Assembly: GCA_001632425.1 (NCBI GenBank)
Contig: KV425555.1
Span: 578,795-642,794 of the forward strand
Direction of reading: 5' to 3'
Length of the DNA stretch: 64,000 bases
DNA from: Neolentinus lepideus HHB14362 ss-1
Taxonomy: Eukaryota > Basidiomycota > Agaricomycetes > Gloeophyllales > Gloeophyllaceae
How positions within the stretch are numbered: the first letter of the stretch is position 1; each line of letters opens with the position of its first letter. This document shows, one piece after another, positions 47,143-59,320 of this stretch. The position numbers and the translations under genes were made by a program. A model generated the notes under the pieces. That model did not search any database, was not told the DNA's origin, and saw only the letters and a program-made list of their open reading frames with translations.

Positions 47143-50100
47143 TCATGCAGACTCGTCCCTCTTCCATGCTAGATACTTTTCGTGCAAATCTTTCTGCATG
47201 GCCCACGCATGAAGATTTTTCTTGTTTTGATTCTTACTCAGCTCTTTCCCTTCGCCATCAGTTAGCGGCAGTCCCTGGCCGTTCCAACTCCGATAAGCCC
47301 CCTCCTGCACGTTGGGAGGTTTAAATATCTCCTCTGGTGGGACCCTGCCCTTCTCCAATTTTTGTATCCGCTTTTGACGTTCCGATTCCACTTGAGCGAC
47401 CTTCTTCGCCGCTCTCGCTTCCGCTTGCTTTCGCTTTTCCTCCCGAGCCTGCATCAATTCCTCAGGCGACACAATCTTCACAAGCGCTTTCCCGTCTAAT
47501 TTTAAATGATCAGAACGTGCAGCCGCAACCCAGTCAGCAGTTTCGTAACAAGCCTGAGGACATAACACTCACCCTCTTGATCGTCGAGAGCGACACCCAG
47601 GGGTACTAAGTCGACATCTCGTAGCTTGTCGCATAAGGCGAGGATGTCTTTGAATGCACTGTCGCCTTTGGCTATTGCCAGCTTTCGCACGCCGTCACGG
47701 AAGGATGATAGTGTCCGCAAGTAAGGCATAAGGATTTCTTCTCGCTGTTACAAGGTTTCGTGAGTCCAGGAAATGCACACAGCTGCCACACAAGTGAGAT
47801 GACGCAGACTCTCTTAACTCACATTGATGGCGGTGGTCTCCTTGCCTAGATCCTGCCCCCATCCAATCTCCGATAATTCGCCCTCTCCGAGACCGAATAT
47901 CCGCAGCATTCTGCCGACCCACTTGGCGACGTATTCGACAACCTTGATGTTCAAGTCCTTTCCAGGTGAATTGATATATGTGTTGGTTCTGGAAACAAGG
48001 GTCCGGAGAGCTTCAAGCGCTCCGGGGGTATTGAATGAATCGCAAAGAGCTGTCCTAAACGCTGTCTGGCTTGCATGTAGGCTAAAACAAAGGTCGGTTG
48101 AGATGCGATAAATCAAATTGTGACAGTGAGCGCACTGTTGGATCAATCCCTGCTCAGCTTCACCGTATCGATGTTGTCCGTCAGCCTTGGCACAGTCGGT
48201 GTCCATAAGCAAAGCCTTGACGACCGAGAAGAAATTCTGAAATACGGCGATTAATAAATATTCCTTGTCAAAATCGGACGTCTCTCACATTGAAACCAGT
48301 TTCAATACTCTTCACTTCGCCGGTCATCAATGATTCTGAAAAATCCATTCTAGCATTCCATTGCTGCGTCAGGAAAGCCAACCGCAATTGCCTAGCGGTA
48401 TATTTTCGCAAAATTTCCTACTATGTCGTCAGAAGATACCAAGGAATTATGCGAGCCCTCACATCGATAGTAATGAAATTCTTGAGCGACTTGCTCATCT
48501 TCAGACCTTCGATGTGAAGATGTCCGGTGTGCAGAAAATAGTTAACCCATGGGCCGTGGTTGTGATATGCCTGCCAAGGGCGTCGTTAATATGATCAGCG
48601 ACGCTCTAATACTCTGGAGAACGAGTGCACTTTACCTCAGATTGAGCCATTTCATTATCATGATGAGGGAATGCCAGGTCGATGCCACCTGAGTGGATAT
48701 CTATATTCTCGCCCAGAACAGCGGTGGCCATTACGGAACATTCGATATGCCATCCTGGCCGACCCGGCCCCCAAGGCGATGGCCACGCAGGTTCGCCGGG
48801 CTTCGACGCCTTCCATAACGCAAAATCGGAGGGAGAGCGCCGCCCCAAACTATCCGTAAGTGCACCTTGTAATCGCAAGCGTTACTTACAGAGCAATGGC
48901 AGGCAAATCCTGTATCACATTACCTTCACCCTCCTCAATTAATTTTTGGTTGCCTTTGCTCCAAGGTTCCAATTTAGCGTAGAAGTGGCCGTCAGTCCCG
49001 TCGAAAGTTCGAGTGTCAAAGTACACGCTGCCGTCAACTTCATATGCGTATCCATTCTCTATGATACGTTGCACGTAAGAGACAATCTCGGGTACATACT
49101 CCGTGACCCGCGTTATTGTGTCAGGTTCCCGAACGCGCAAACGAGACATATCCTCAAAGAACCGGTCTTCCCAGTACGATGATAAGGAACGGAAGATTGA
49201 ATGATCAGTGACGTTGGTCTTGAACTACGGCAATTCTCGTCAACAGAGACAATTTGACAGAATTACGCGAAGCAACAAACTTGTTTATCCAGCCATTCAG
49301 ACAGAACGTCGCTAGAAGCCTCGACTAAAGTCTGCGCGAACTGTGCATCGGTCTGGCCATCTGCAAGCTGCCTGGAAGCTGTCGATAACGCGGTGAAACT
49401 TCGATCCTAGAAAGGGGTCTACAAGGAATACACATTCATGAGAATCGAGACGCACAGCAACAGTTAGATGCATGGAGAATTTTTCATCCCGCTTCAAGCA
49501 TTCCGACCTCCACTGACTGTCATTCGCATATTCACGGATACGATCAAAGAGCTCGTCAGATGAGGCCCCATCTTGAGCAAATCCTTCTGGCAGACCCTTG
49601 CTGAGCTTGGACTGGAGGTAGGCGGCCCAGGCCGATCGCACTTCCTCGATCAATGTTGGATTCAAGGCTGTGACTTTAGACAGATAGCTATTGTAAAGAT
49701 GATTCTGCCTTGCTCGTATGATAATCTAGGGGAACTGTCAATTGCTTTCATGCATTGCAAGATGTGTCAAACCTTATCCTCGATATCTGTGATATTCATC
49801 ACGAAGTGGACGTCGTAACCGAAGTAGTCTGTCATTATCCTTCGAAGTACGTCTTGAGTAACATAGTTTCTACAAATGACCGGTACCTCAGCCTCACATA
49901 CCCATCTATTAAATATATGTCACTCACCGTGCATGGCCCATATGAGACGCATCATATACCGTCGGACCGCAGTTGTACCACTTTACATGTCGTCCATTCT
50001 TCGGAGTGAACTGGGTCTGGAGAACAGGTTTTGCACATGAAGAAGGAGGAGGAGGACCAATCTGACCTTGGATCGGGTTAGAGAGTTGTAGACTTTGAGA

Positions 50101-50249
50101 ACAGGTTCGTCCGCCTGGGGAATCGGAGGCGCCCAGCTTGGTTGCACAGCACTCATAAATAGGAATCGCCCACTAGTAGATGATAGGAAGTATTGTGAAT
50201 GACGAGTAGACTGATGGTAAGCCAAGGAACGAGTGAAGGAGGCAAGCAT
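47143..50249 (-). CDS. CARS1: Cysteinyl-tRNA synthetase, probable dual cytosolic/mitochondrial
   Basis: A class I synthetase charging tRNA-Cys. [18 protein letters not shown] (about 49930) holds the first zinc cysteine and the HIGH-type motif; [10 protein letters not shown] (about 48740) holds further zinc ligands; [18 protein letters not shown] (about 48490) is the KMSKS loop. The anticodon-binding region and a lysine-rich eukaryotic extension ([20 protein letters not shown]) lead to the stop at 47143. Two in-frame starts stand out. ATG 50249 begins a 31-residue Arg/Ser/His-rich, acid-free stretch ([15 protein letters not shown]...), like a mitochondrial presequence. ATG 50156 ([14 protein letters not shown]) would give the cytosolic form. 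A still more upstream ATG at 50291 is less likely. Many short introns. Confidence 0.92.
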
Positions 50250-52645
50250 GCGCTGCTTAATCGTGCCGGTGGCTGCAACGACTCGAGTCACCGATGCGTG
50301 ACCTTGTCACATCTTTGTTGAGTCAAGAGTCACTGGTCACGTCACTAGTCAAGTACCGCACCTTGTCTTGAGTCTTCATTCCACTAGTGTCCGCAGTGTC
50401 GGTGCGAAGTCCCGGTACAGTTCACGGCATCTTGAACTCGGTGATTCTGTTGATGCGGTCTGCTCTGCCAAAGACTTTCTGAGCGCCCGCTTCGCACGAG
50501 TTGGCTTGAACGGGTTTCAGGGTCTTCTGGCATGCCTGGATTGCATTCTCTGCATAGCTCAGATCATCTGCTGCCTCCTGATGCTGTCTTTACGTCTGTC
50601 CCCGAAAATAAGGTAAAACGTGCACCGTCTCAGCCTGCGATCGCTCCATGTCATATATTCTTTCCTGCTCCTGCAGTGGCGCGTGCCTGTGATGGCGACC
50701 GCACAGAAAGTTCCAAGCTACTGACCAAACTTTATCCTGCAGGTCGACGCTTTGGGCAGTACAGGGCGGTTTTCCCTCGTTGCTCGGAGCTTCGATCGTC
50801 AGGATAGCTTTTGTCATGGACAATTTTGTAAGTATTCAGCGAACTTATGTGCAGTACGCACAAGCTGCCTTTCAATTAGAGTGCTCCCTGGTTACTGAGG
50901 CTATCAGGCTTCAAGCTGTCGAACTCTGATATTGTGGCGCCCCATACTACAAACGATTATCAAGACAGCATCAGATCATAATATTCGTACGGTCGAGGGC
51001 TCCGACAAAAATCAAGGCAATACTATACCCGGAGTTCTCTACCACGATCCACTTCTGGCTCAAAGACCAATATCGAAGTTCAGAAGTTCCACCACGTATG
51101 TCTTGTTTGCCAATTTGCATTCAGTGAATCTCGGCCATAATTGTTGCCTTTTGTACCCTCGTGTTCAGTGCGCACGGATGCAGTAGACCAAGGAGTGCGG
51201 TCCAGGCAGACATCGGTGTAGACCGCCTTGTCACGCTGCTCATTATGGCTGTACTCATACGGACTCCTAGCTTACGATGAGCGGCTAACTGCACGTCCCT
51301 CCCGAAAGTGAGCACACCAAACCCATTCCATTCTCGCGTCATCTGCTTTGGGACGGCTGAAACCATTTCATGATTTGGTGTCAACGGCTTGACCCACAAC
51401 GTCCAGATGTCACGATGTATCGAACAGGCTGCGCGAGATGAAAACATTAGACAAGTCTTCGATATGACATGTGGTGTACGGAGTATCAAGCGCCTCTTCT
51501 CCATCGAAGGTCATTCATTTTTGACACCCTGGCACAGAAGTCTCCAGTACACGGGCTGAGCACATTCGCATTTCTACCAGAAAATATCTAACAGAGAATT
51601 TCAGTTTCATACGAGTGCTATTTTGAACTCCGGTCTCCGCGAATTGAAGCCGACCAAGGAAGTGTGGCGTTTGCGTGTGAATACATCGAGCATCTATCTG
51701 CACCTCACTCCCACCGGCGGTGCGTCCAGACGCGGCATTGATCCAGATAAGCACAGTCAGAAGATCTGACAGGCCCCGGCCTGCCCGTACTTCCGATCAC
51801 CTGGATGGCATTCAAACGCGTATCTGGCACGATGCGTGTTCAATAGACTTAGCCTTTATCCTATGCCGCTCCCGCCGCCTTTTACTCACGAGCCCTCAGC
51901 GACTGCATGAATCGTCGGTCGGGTCCCCTTTCAACATTCTTCACTCTATCCAAGTGGGCGCACTCGACCCATTCGTCCTGCGCGTTCCACGTTCCCCTCC
52001 TAATTGCTTGCATGCTCTGCTATTAGTATAGACTGCTTCGGACCTTTTACGGCATCACGGTGGCGGGACATATAGTTTCTCTATAATAGACCCCTCCATT
52101 CCCTTCTCCGCGGCCTGTACAAGCGCCTATTTCCCACAGCTTAAGCTCACACATTCTTCATCAGATAGGCAGCTAGATGCAACATTCATCGGGACTTCGT
52201 TATCCCCTAGCGTAGTCAGGAATCGAGCTTAATGAAGCTAATACTGGTATCGTGGGGTGCCTCGAGGTAAATCAACAAAACACCGTACCCATAGGGACCC
52301 GATTGCGGTCCTCACCTAATGCTAAGCCTCAGCGCCAAACTCACATCGATTCCACCCTTGTTTTCCTAACTATCATGCCGTGAAGTCAATTTAGAGGCTT
52401 CACTGGACCTGTCAAACAAGGTCAGATCTCAGTATCTTAAGTTTTCGGACTGTTGTGTGTTGCCTGACTTGTTGCTGCGTTAACATTCAGTTCGTGTTCG
52501 AGATCGCGCCACTCGGATCATCATGTTCTGTTCATCTCACGCAGATATTTTAGCATATCATCACAGCCCTCGTCTCTTAAAGCGTGCATCGCCCGGTTGC
52601 CGAGCCGTTCCCTTCATATCCTTTGTATTGCTAGTCATACCCTCC
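50250..52645. other. Gene-poor stretch
   Basis: The left 100 bp is the CysRS promoter, rich in GTCAC/GAGTCA words. The rest holds short frames on both strands (for example minus 51121-51504, 127 codons) without domains I recognise. The right part is the leader and promoter of WOPR copy 2. Confidence 0.35.
50319..50325. promoter_or_regulatory. Gcn4-type bZIP site TGAGTCA upstream of CysRS
   Basis: TGAGTCA matches the Gcn4/AP-1 consensus exactly, 70 bp upstream of the ATG at 50249. CGAGTCA at 50284-50290 and AGAGTCAC at 50326-50333 are near-matches. Gcn4-family control of synthetase genes is known in fungi; binding here is inferred. Confidence 0.45.
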
Positions 52646-53743
52646 ATGCAACGACCTACTTGCACCAACATCCGTCTCAGAGCTACCGCAGACGCGCACG
52701 TCATATTCCATGCCGTCAACTTGGGCGTTTTACCTATGGTCCTCCGTCGACTAGACAGCGAGGAGAGACGTTCAATTGTCCCCGGCTCCGTCTTCGTCTG
52801 GGAGGAGCGCAGCCCAAACACTGAAGCTACTGGGGTTGGTACTTCATATACCCTTCGTGTCACTCATCTTTGACCCTTACTATGACATTTTAGCTCGGTA
52901 TCGAAAGATGGACAGATGGTATTAAATGGGGCCCGTCACGAGTACGGGACGTGAGTGGCGGTATTCATTCGATCGTGTTCCAGGGCTCATTCGGATCCCT
53001 AGGATTTCCTTCTTTACAACGAGAAAGACGTCGACTACGACCTGGACATGTGCTCTGAGGCAGACCGGTAGTGAGTTTTGATCCCTCCTAGCAAGGATGT
53101 TCATTGAACCGTGCACAGTCTTAGATCACAATCCCCATCTGGCCGGACATGGGGTAATCCAGCGGACCATCTCGTCAAACAAACTTACTCCGTCTTTGTT
53201 GAGACACCCAGAGGTCGGCGAAAATGGCACATGAGTAAGTCTGTACCACCGGTTATGACAGCTGCGTGTTTGACATACCTTTGCGCAGTCGCCTACTTCA
53301 CGCAGGAGTCGCTAGACTATCTGCGGACGATCCAGGATATCCCCGAACTCGCGCGTCTTCAAGTTCCAGAGGGTTTGTACAAGAAGGCTCGGCTGGCCAA
53401 AGGTCGTGGTCGAGAATCGGAATACTCCTATGATCGACAAGTTACAAACGTCGAAGATTATGGAAGTCATAGTGGCTACCCCTATACCCCTTACGCATCG
53501 CATCTAGCCCCGTCCTCGCCTTACATGACCGGGACACCGGAGCGACAGAAGGTAAAAACGCCTGATTGGAGAGACGTGCCGCGTTCCATTGATCGAGACT
53601 CTTCTCAGTCGACTGATTCGTCGCAGTCCGTCGCAAGAGGCCCCGACACCTATCTCGCACCTCTATCCTATCTGGAGAGCATACGTCAGTCTCGTCGACA
53701 CCCGCTCGATGAGAAGGCACTCCGGTCATTTCGCTCTCGCTAG
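52646..53743 (+). CDS. WOPR-domain (Gti1/Pac2 family) regulator, copy 2
   Basis: WOPRa begins MQRPTCTNIRLRATADAHVI, then PMVLRRLDSEERRSIVPGSV and FVWEER. After an intron comes LGIERWTDG..KWGPSRVRD, and after another FLLYNEKDVDYD. WOPRb is VKQTYSVFVETPRGRRKWHM, then after an intron with GTAAGT YFTQESLDYLRTIQDIPELA and RLQVPEG. A variable Tyr/Ser/Pro region follows (SGYPYTPYASHLAPSS). The tail is YLAPLSYLESIRQSRRHPLD, EKALRSF. Intron positions correspond to copies 1 and 3. Copy 2 is closer to copy 1 than to copy 3 in WOPRa. It has no lesion that I can see. In-frame ATG 52523 is upstream but adds no family sequence. Confidence 0.87.
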
Positions 53744-56700
53744 ATGCGATATTTTACCGGACCTCGAGTTTGTCCACAAAGGGGCAGCGCCGACACGAGG
53801 TTTCAAGGTGTCTTCTGGGATCTTGTAGTTCTGTTGGACTCCAGTCCATGTCATCGATTCATAATTTTCCAAGTACATTTCCACTGTATTCTTATCATCA
53901 ATTGTAGCACTCGCACTGTAGTGATTACGGACTATCTCAGTGTTCCCTAGTACGCATGTTTAGTCAATAAAGTATCATGTAGTCTTAGGTTTTACGCTTC
54001 AGGCACGATCTTCCTACCAAGATACCGCTCAGTAAGCGAGAAGTGGAAGCTTGTCAAAGCGATAGGATCCGAGGAGGCGCATTCCCATCGCGGTCCCTGT
54101 ACAGTGAGAACGTCTGGGCGCAAGAAGCAGACTTGGCCTGAGGAGCCCCGCAGCTCTCACAAGTCAATTTAGCCTATTAGAGTCAGTCGACAATCTGCTT
54201 ATTTAAAGGTAAAACTAAGTGATGCGCATGGGGTTGACTGTATATACATGTGCGTGCGCTCGCTTCCAGTGTCTTCGTCACGATTATAATGATAATCAAT
54301 CCTGTCGAGCCGGCGGTGCCAACAATATATAAATTCTCAAAGATTGATCACTATATATGTTCTATTCGCGGGCTGCATATTTCTGGACCGCGCTCGTCGG
54401 ATGCATAGCCGAGTTTCCGAGAGAGATGAACGTTGAATTGGCCATGAGCCATGTTCGTTGCAGGACGGTTACATCGTTAAGGTTCGTAATATCAGAATGT
54501 AGTGTTATTTGATCAGTCCCTGCAACTGGACCCTGTAACTTCTTTTCGTACCCTCGATACCCTGTCAGTCGCTGCGAACTCACCAATAGAGTCCATTTCG
54601 CCACTCATTTTTAGACGTTTTTAGCTCCTGAGTTAAGTAACCGTCAGGCTTATACACGGACACGACCCACCTGTGCAGTCCGGATCGGAGGCAGTTCTCT
54701 GTCCCTCTTTCAAGAGGGACCGACCTAACAGTAGCACATAGGACGACAGAGAGCACCGGACACTGAATACAGAAGCTCCCTCAGGCGATCTCCTCAGGGC
54801 AGGTGACCTTAGAGATACGCGCGGAGCCTCTCCATTAAACAACGAAGTTGATAAGTCTAGTACGAAACTCGGTGAGATCCGCCAAAATACCAGAATAGGA
54901 CATCAGGAAGTTAGATGTACTGCATGCTTACGCGTTCAATTGGAAGCTGACTAGCCTCGCAGCCTAATCAGAATTATGGCTGGAGAAATGTGCAGCCGCG
55001 AGCCCGACGGAATTAGAAAACCTGTAAGATTATCTCCACCATCAGCGCCCGAGAGGCACGGAGATCTAGAAGCTGTGCTATGAAGGGAGTTAGGGCCCGA
55101 CGTCTAGCGTGGAACTTAGGTCAGCAATTGTCTGCTAATGTCAGGACCATACAGCAGTCCAAACTTTGTGACAAGCTCCGCAGCCGTGCCTCCATGTTCG
55201 ACACTCGTGCCGAAACTTTCCTCCCTGCATGACAAGGAGAACGTGGAAATGGCGAGAGGTTTAAAGAAGAGCGGAAGGCTTGTGACATATATGGACGGAA
55301 GTTCATTTGCATGTATACGAGGAAATGTCCGACACTCCCGACGCGTACTTACCTCAAGTGAGCACCCATGGCGGATTTAGCCAAGGCGCCCCAAGGTATA
55401 CTAGTATCTGGCCAGACCAACGACGAATTTAGATCACGAATTCGGCCGCCGCTGTATAATGTGACGTCCTGTCGTATGGTCTGGATTTGTGGGGCGACTT
55501 CGCTGCGCTGACTTGAGACTAAACGTGAGAAGCGCCGTGGTGCCCAGAGTTTGACAGCCGGACTAATCTGCACTTTGACTAACAAGAGTGCACCAAGCGA
55601 ATGGCTTCACCAGTGACCCTGAGTTGGAGTTGGAACGTACGCGTGACCAGCATCGAGGCTCTTCACGCATTTGTACCAGGCCGTAGAAGTATAAGAAATA
55701 ACAGGAGATGACAGCGAACGGTGATAACGCTTGCCTACAAAGGAGTATAGGGTGCTGGAGTGTCCATTAACCCTGTCACTTGAATTTGAATCACGTGTAT
55801 CTGATTCAAGAAAGTGAATACGCACCTACCAATTTAGACTTCAAGTTCATCACGATTCCCGTCGTACTAGAAAACGCCACCCACAACAACTCATCCGTAT
55901 GTGGTCCATGCATATCCAAAGAAAAGCCGGTAGCGTTACATTTGATTCGAGGACGACGAACGTAGACAAATATCCTTGGGTCGTGTCTTCATGTAGCTCG
56001 AGTCAGTGTGCGTACACAGAAGCCTTGCATTGCTGATGCAAGCTTCGGCAGATCATTGCATTTCACAAGATTAGTTAGCAAACTTCGTGATGATCGACTT
56101 CCACCGTATCAGTCCATGTGAGAGCCTTAGACCGGTAGCACGGCCAGGAAACCGTAGGCACTGCAGCCATATCGCACGTAAAGCAAATCGTTCCAGACCA
56201 AAAGAGAGCGGTATAGATTTTACCAAACTGTAACCATTGCGGTATGACTTGAGGCGGAATCTGAGGACTTCGAGAGAAGCAGTAAGTTACCGCAACCGGA
56301 CAGTTCAACTGCTTTTAGTGTTGTCAGAGCCCTCAAGCGAGACTCCTGAATTTGAGAGTAGATAAGAGGAACAAGGTTGACCCGGAAATGACAAAGGCTG
56401 CAGCTGCAGAAGCACCTGTCATAAGCCGCATCAATAACCGTGCACCGAACTGCTGCTGTAGCGCAAGGAAGTACACTGTGACATCCCACCTTCAGATTTC
56501 TGAATCATGAGATATGACGACTTACATATGTTAAGCTGCGAGTGTGATGAAAACAGGCTATTAGATCTAGTCCGTGACATAAGACAGATTCATGACCGCC
56601 CGTAAGTTGTTACCAACGAACCCTGGCTTAGCGTCAGGAGTTGGATATTGCAGAGCAGCAAATGCTTGTTCAAGAACAAGTGCATAAGTCGCAGACCTAG

Positions 56701-57947
56701 ACGGCCGGGTGTATGCCCAGTGTTTTGATGTCTTGAACAAATCGTGAGCCAGATCTGAGCCTTTTCCTGTACTCAGAAGTCAGTTCGACAGCATCAGGAA
56801 AATGTCATCCGGGCTTAGCGGTCTTTCCCGGTCTTTTTCGGTCTTAGGACGACTTATTTAAGGAAAATTAAGCCAAGTCCCGGCGCCTAAAGCACCGAAA
56901 GGTGGCGAAAGATCGCCGAAAGCCCGCCTAAGACGCCTTTAAGTCCCCTAAGGAAATTTAAGCCAAGTCCCTTCGGCCTGACATTTTCCTGATGAGTTCG
57001 AGAGCTCCACTCCGAGTCAAACGGTGGGAGTTCGGTGACATAACAGGCTACCGGCCATGTGGGCCGGCGTTCGGCCTTCTTTAGCCGAGCTACGACCGGT
57101 GGCAAGAATTTCAAGGATTTCTCAGTGTGCCTTGTGGCAGAAGCCGGCCCGTTTCGTATACCGTAACACATCGATGAACATCGATACGACCACTTGTGTG
57201 CACTTTCTGAAACATTCCGTCCCACGAAAGTTATCTTTCAATACCGCATGGCCTATTCATCATGAGTCGCAAGCTCGAGTAACTTAGGACTCTCCGACGA
57301 CACCGAGACGCGAGGTCTCATGATTCACACCGACGCCCGCAGACAGCACAACAGGAACCTTCTTTGGGAATGATATTCTGCCGAACCCTGCGCTACGGCG
57401 ACGCTAGGAGGAAGAACTCAGAAACACGTTGCGCCCAGCCCCAGACGGTGGGGTCTTTCGCCTGGTCGCACATTTCCGGGACGGCAAACTAACAAAATGT
57501 TCTCTTGGTTTTTGCCGGTGCGTATCCGAAGGACCTTGGATCACTTTTCGCCGCGTAAGTAGGTTGTTTCTTTGGCTCAGATTCGGACGGAAGCAAATCA
57601 GTGAGCAGCTGATCACTCAAGTCAGCAATCGGTCGTATGTGATATGTGATCAAACACTCTAGGTCACAAACTGATAGCGTTGCCATATAAATCGAGATTG
57701 GCTCTGTTACCGCTTACCCGGTTCTGTAGCTCGATTTAGATTCTACGCGCCAGTCTAATTAAATGACGCCCCCGCTTCTTGGCTATTACATTCTGGCCAC
57801 TGCCCTCAAGAGCGCAACCAGTCATCCAATGCATCATTACGTCTCCGTTGTCTTTCGGTTCCTGGCTTGAACTGCTCTTATCCCTTTCCTTCGACACGCC
57901 ACACTTGCCGCAGAACTCTGAAGCACTGTGTTGCTGGGCACTATACC
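53744..57947. other. Gene-poor stretch with a MITE and unassigned frames
   Basis: About 4.2 kb without a recognised gene. Minus-strand frames (54362-54604, 55349-55585, 55607-55825, 56075-56308) might be exons of an unidentified gene, but I see no motif and no convincing chain of splice sites. A small inverted-repeat element lies at 56792-56994. The frame at 56887-57225 (minus) is partly the element itself and is not a gene. Confidence 0.3.
56792..56994. mobile_element. 203-bp inverted-repeat element (MITE, Mutator-like)
   Basis: CATCAGGAAAATGTCA at 56792-56807 is repeated in perfect inverse orientation at 56979-56994. The element is flanked by AGTTCGACAG (56782-56791) and AGTTCGAGAG (56995-57004), a 10-bp direct repeat with one mismatch. 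A 9-11-bp duplication fits Mutator-like elements. Inside are two direct copies of TTAAGCCAAGTCCC, near 56867-56880 and 56959-56972. No coding capacity. It sits about 950 bp upstream of WOPR copy 3. Confidence 0.65.
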
Positions 57948-59320
57948 ATGCAACAGCCAACTCTCCGGGAGTTTCGCCTGCGCAATGTTCAGGATGCTCT
58001 GAAAGTGTTCTATGCTTGCTACCTGGGCATCCTCCCGTTGATAACGAGACGTTTGGATAATGAAGAAAGGCAGGCGCTCCGTCCAGGAGACGCTTATGTA
58101 TGGGAGGGTCGAAACCCGCAGACAGATGTGAGCGGTCTAGGTATCGAGAGATGGACAGAGGGCAAGAAGTGGAGTCAATCGCGTGTGCGAGAGGTGTATA
58201 CAGTTTGACAAAAGTATAATGCTCTCTTTTTGACGTGTCACAAGGATCTGCTTTACTACTATGAAAAGTTTCCTGAGGGGTGCGTTTTATTTCCGGAACT
58301 GTGTCGAAATCTTCTGATGGTGTCGACTATGCCAGCAAGACACCTGATGCCTCCGTCCGTCTGATAAGACAGACTTACTCGGCCGTCGTCAATGATCCTA
58401 CGAGCGAAAAGCCTCGTAAGCTAGGTTTGAGTACGCACGTCGCTCATAGCTTTTCCTATACCCCTTATTGACATTATGTCTTTTACTCGTCCGTAGGCAC
58501 ATATTATACGGAGAATAGTCTTGAACATCTGCATACCGTGAACGATATCCCCAAGCTTAGGGACCTCGTTGTACCAGAAGGCCTGTTCGTGAGAGAGCGG
58601 AAAACTAGCCAGAAGTCCAGGCACGCGCTGCCTTCCTCTTCTGATCAAAATCATGTTACTACCGCCCCATCTCGAAGACACGGGGAGTGCCACAGACACG
58701 TGGCTCCTCGCACATACGCCCCTTACCCAGCTCCGGTGGTTTCTCCAATTCCATCCCGGTCATCTCAGGACTCTTACAACCCGGATGAGCCCTCCCATTT
58801 CAATACTCCCACCTACTGCTCCTCATATCCTGAGCAATATAGGGCTCATGGATATCATCAACACTACTGGACGCAGGGACACAACTTGCTACTGAGTCCC
58901 TATGGAACTACGAATAATATTCCACCACAGTATGGCTATCCTCAGACCTCCTACTACTCTTCGTATCACTCAAATGAGCCATGCAATTCGTCCCCGTCTT
59001 CGAGTGCTGCCTCCATCTACGGGGAAGAGCCTTCCCCAATTGAGCCGACTGTCAGTACTTCGATGCCCAGGCGGTCTATATCTGTGCCTGAACCTGACGA
59101 CGAACGACGATGGCCAGCAGTGTCGTCTTCCGCACCATACGCGGTTCCCCGAGCTGCTGCGCCACTCCAAGATGTGGTGGGCGACACAGCTAGGGAGAGA
59201 ATCGGTGGGCCCGTGTACCTTGCTCCTTTATCTGACCTCAGAAAGGATAGCCTCCACCGCCGAGACCCTGCGGATGACTGCGCCTTACGGCTCCTGGATC
59301 AGAAGCAGGACTATGTCTAG
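57948..59320 (+). CDS. WOPR-domain (Gti1/Pac2 family) regulator, copy 3
   Basis: WOPRa begins MQQPTLREFRLRNVQDALKV, then LPLITRRLDNEERQALRPGD, AYVWEGRNPQTD, LGIERWTEGKKWSQSRVRE; after an intron DLLYYYEKFPEG. WOPRb is RLIRQTYSAVVNDPTSEKPR and, after an intron, TYYTENSLEHLHTVNDIPKL, RDLVVPEGLF. A long Tyr/Ser/Pro/His-rich tail follows (about 200 residues, longer than in copies 1 and 2). It ends YLAPLSDLRKDSLHRRDPAD, DCALRLLDQ. It is the most diverged copy: the initial PTCT motif is PTLR, and AVxLxILPMV reads ACYLGILPLI. Whether DNA-contact residues are kept needs alignment to Wor1. No stop inside the spliced model. Confidence 0.83.

Noticed and set aside
56887..57225. Minus-strand ORF of 112 codons
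   Set aside because: Its C-terminal third is translated from the 203-bp inverted-repeat element, so it is a chance frame.
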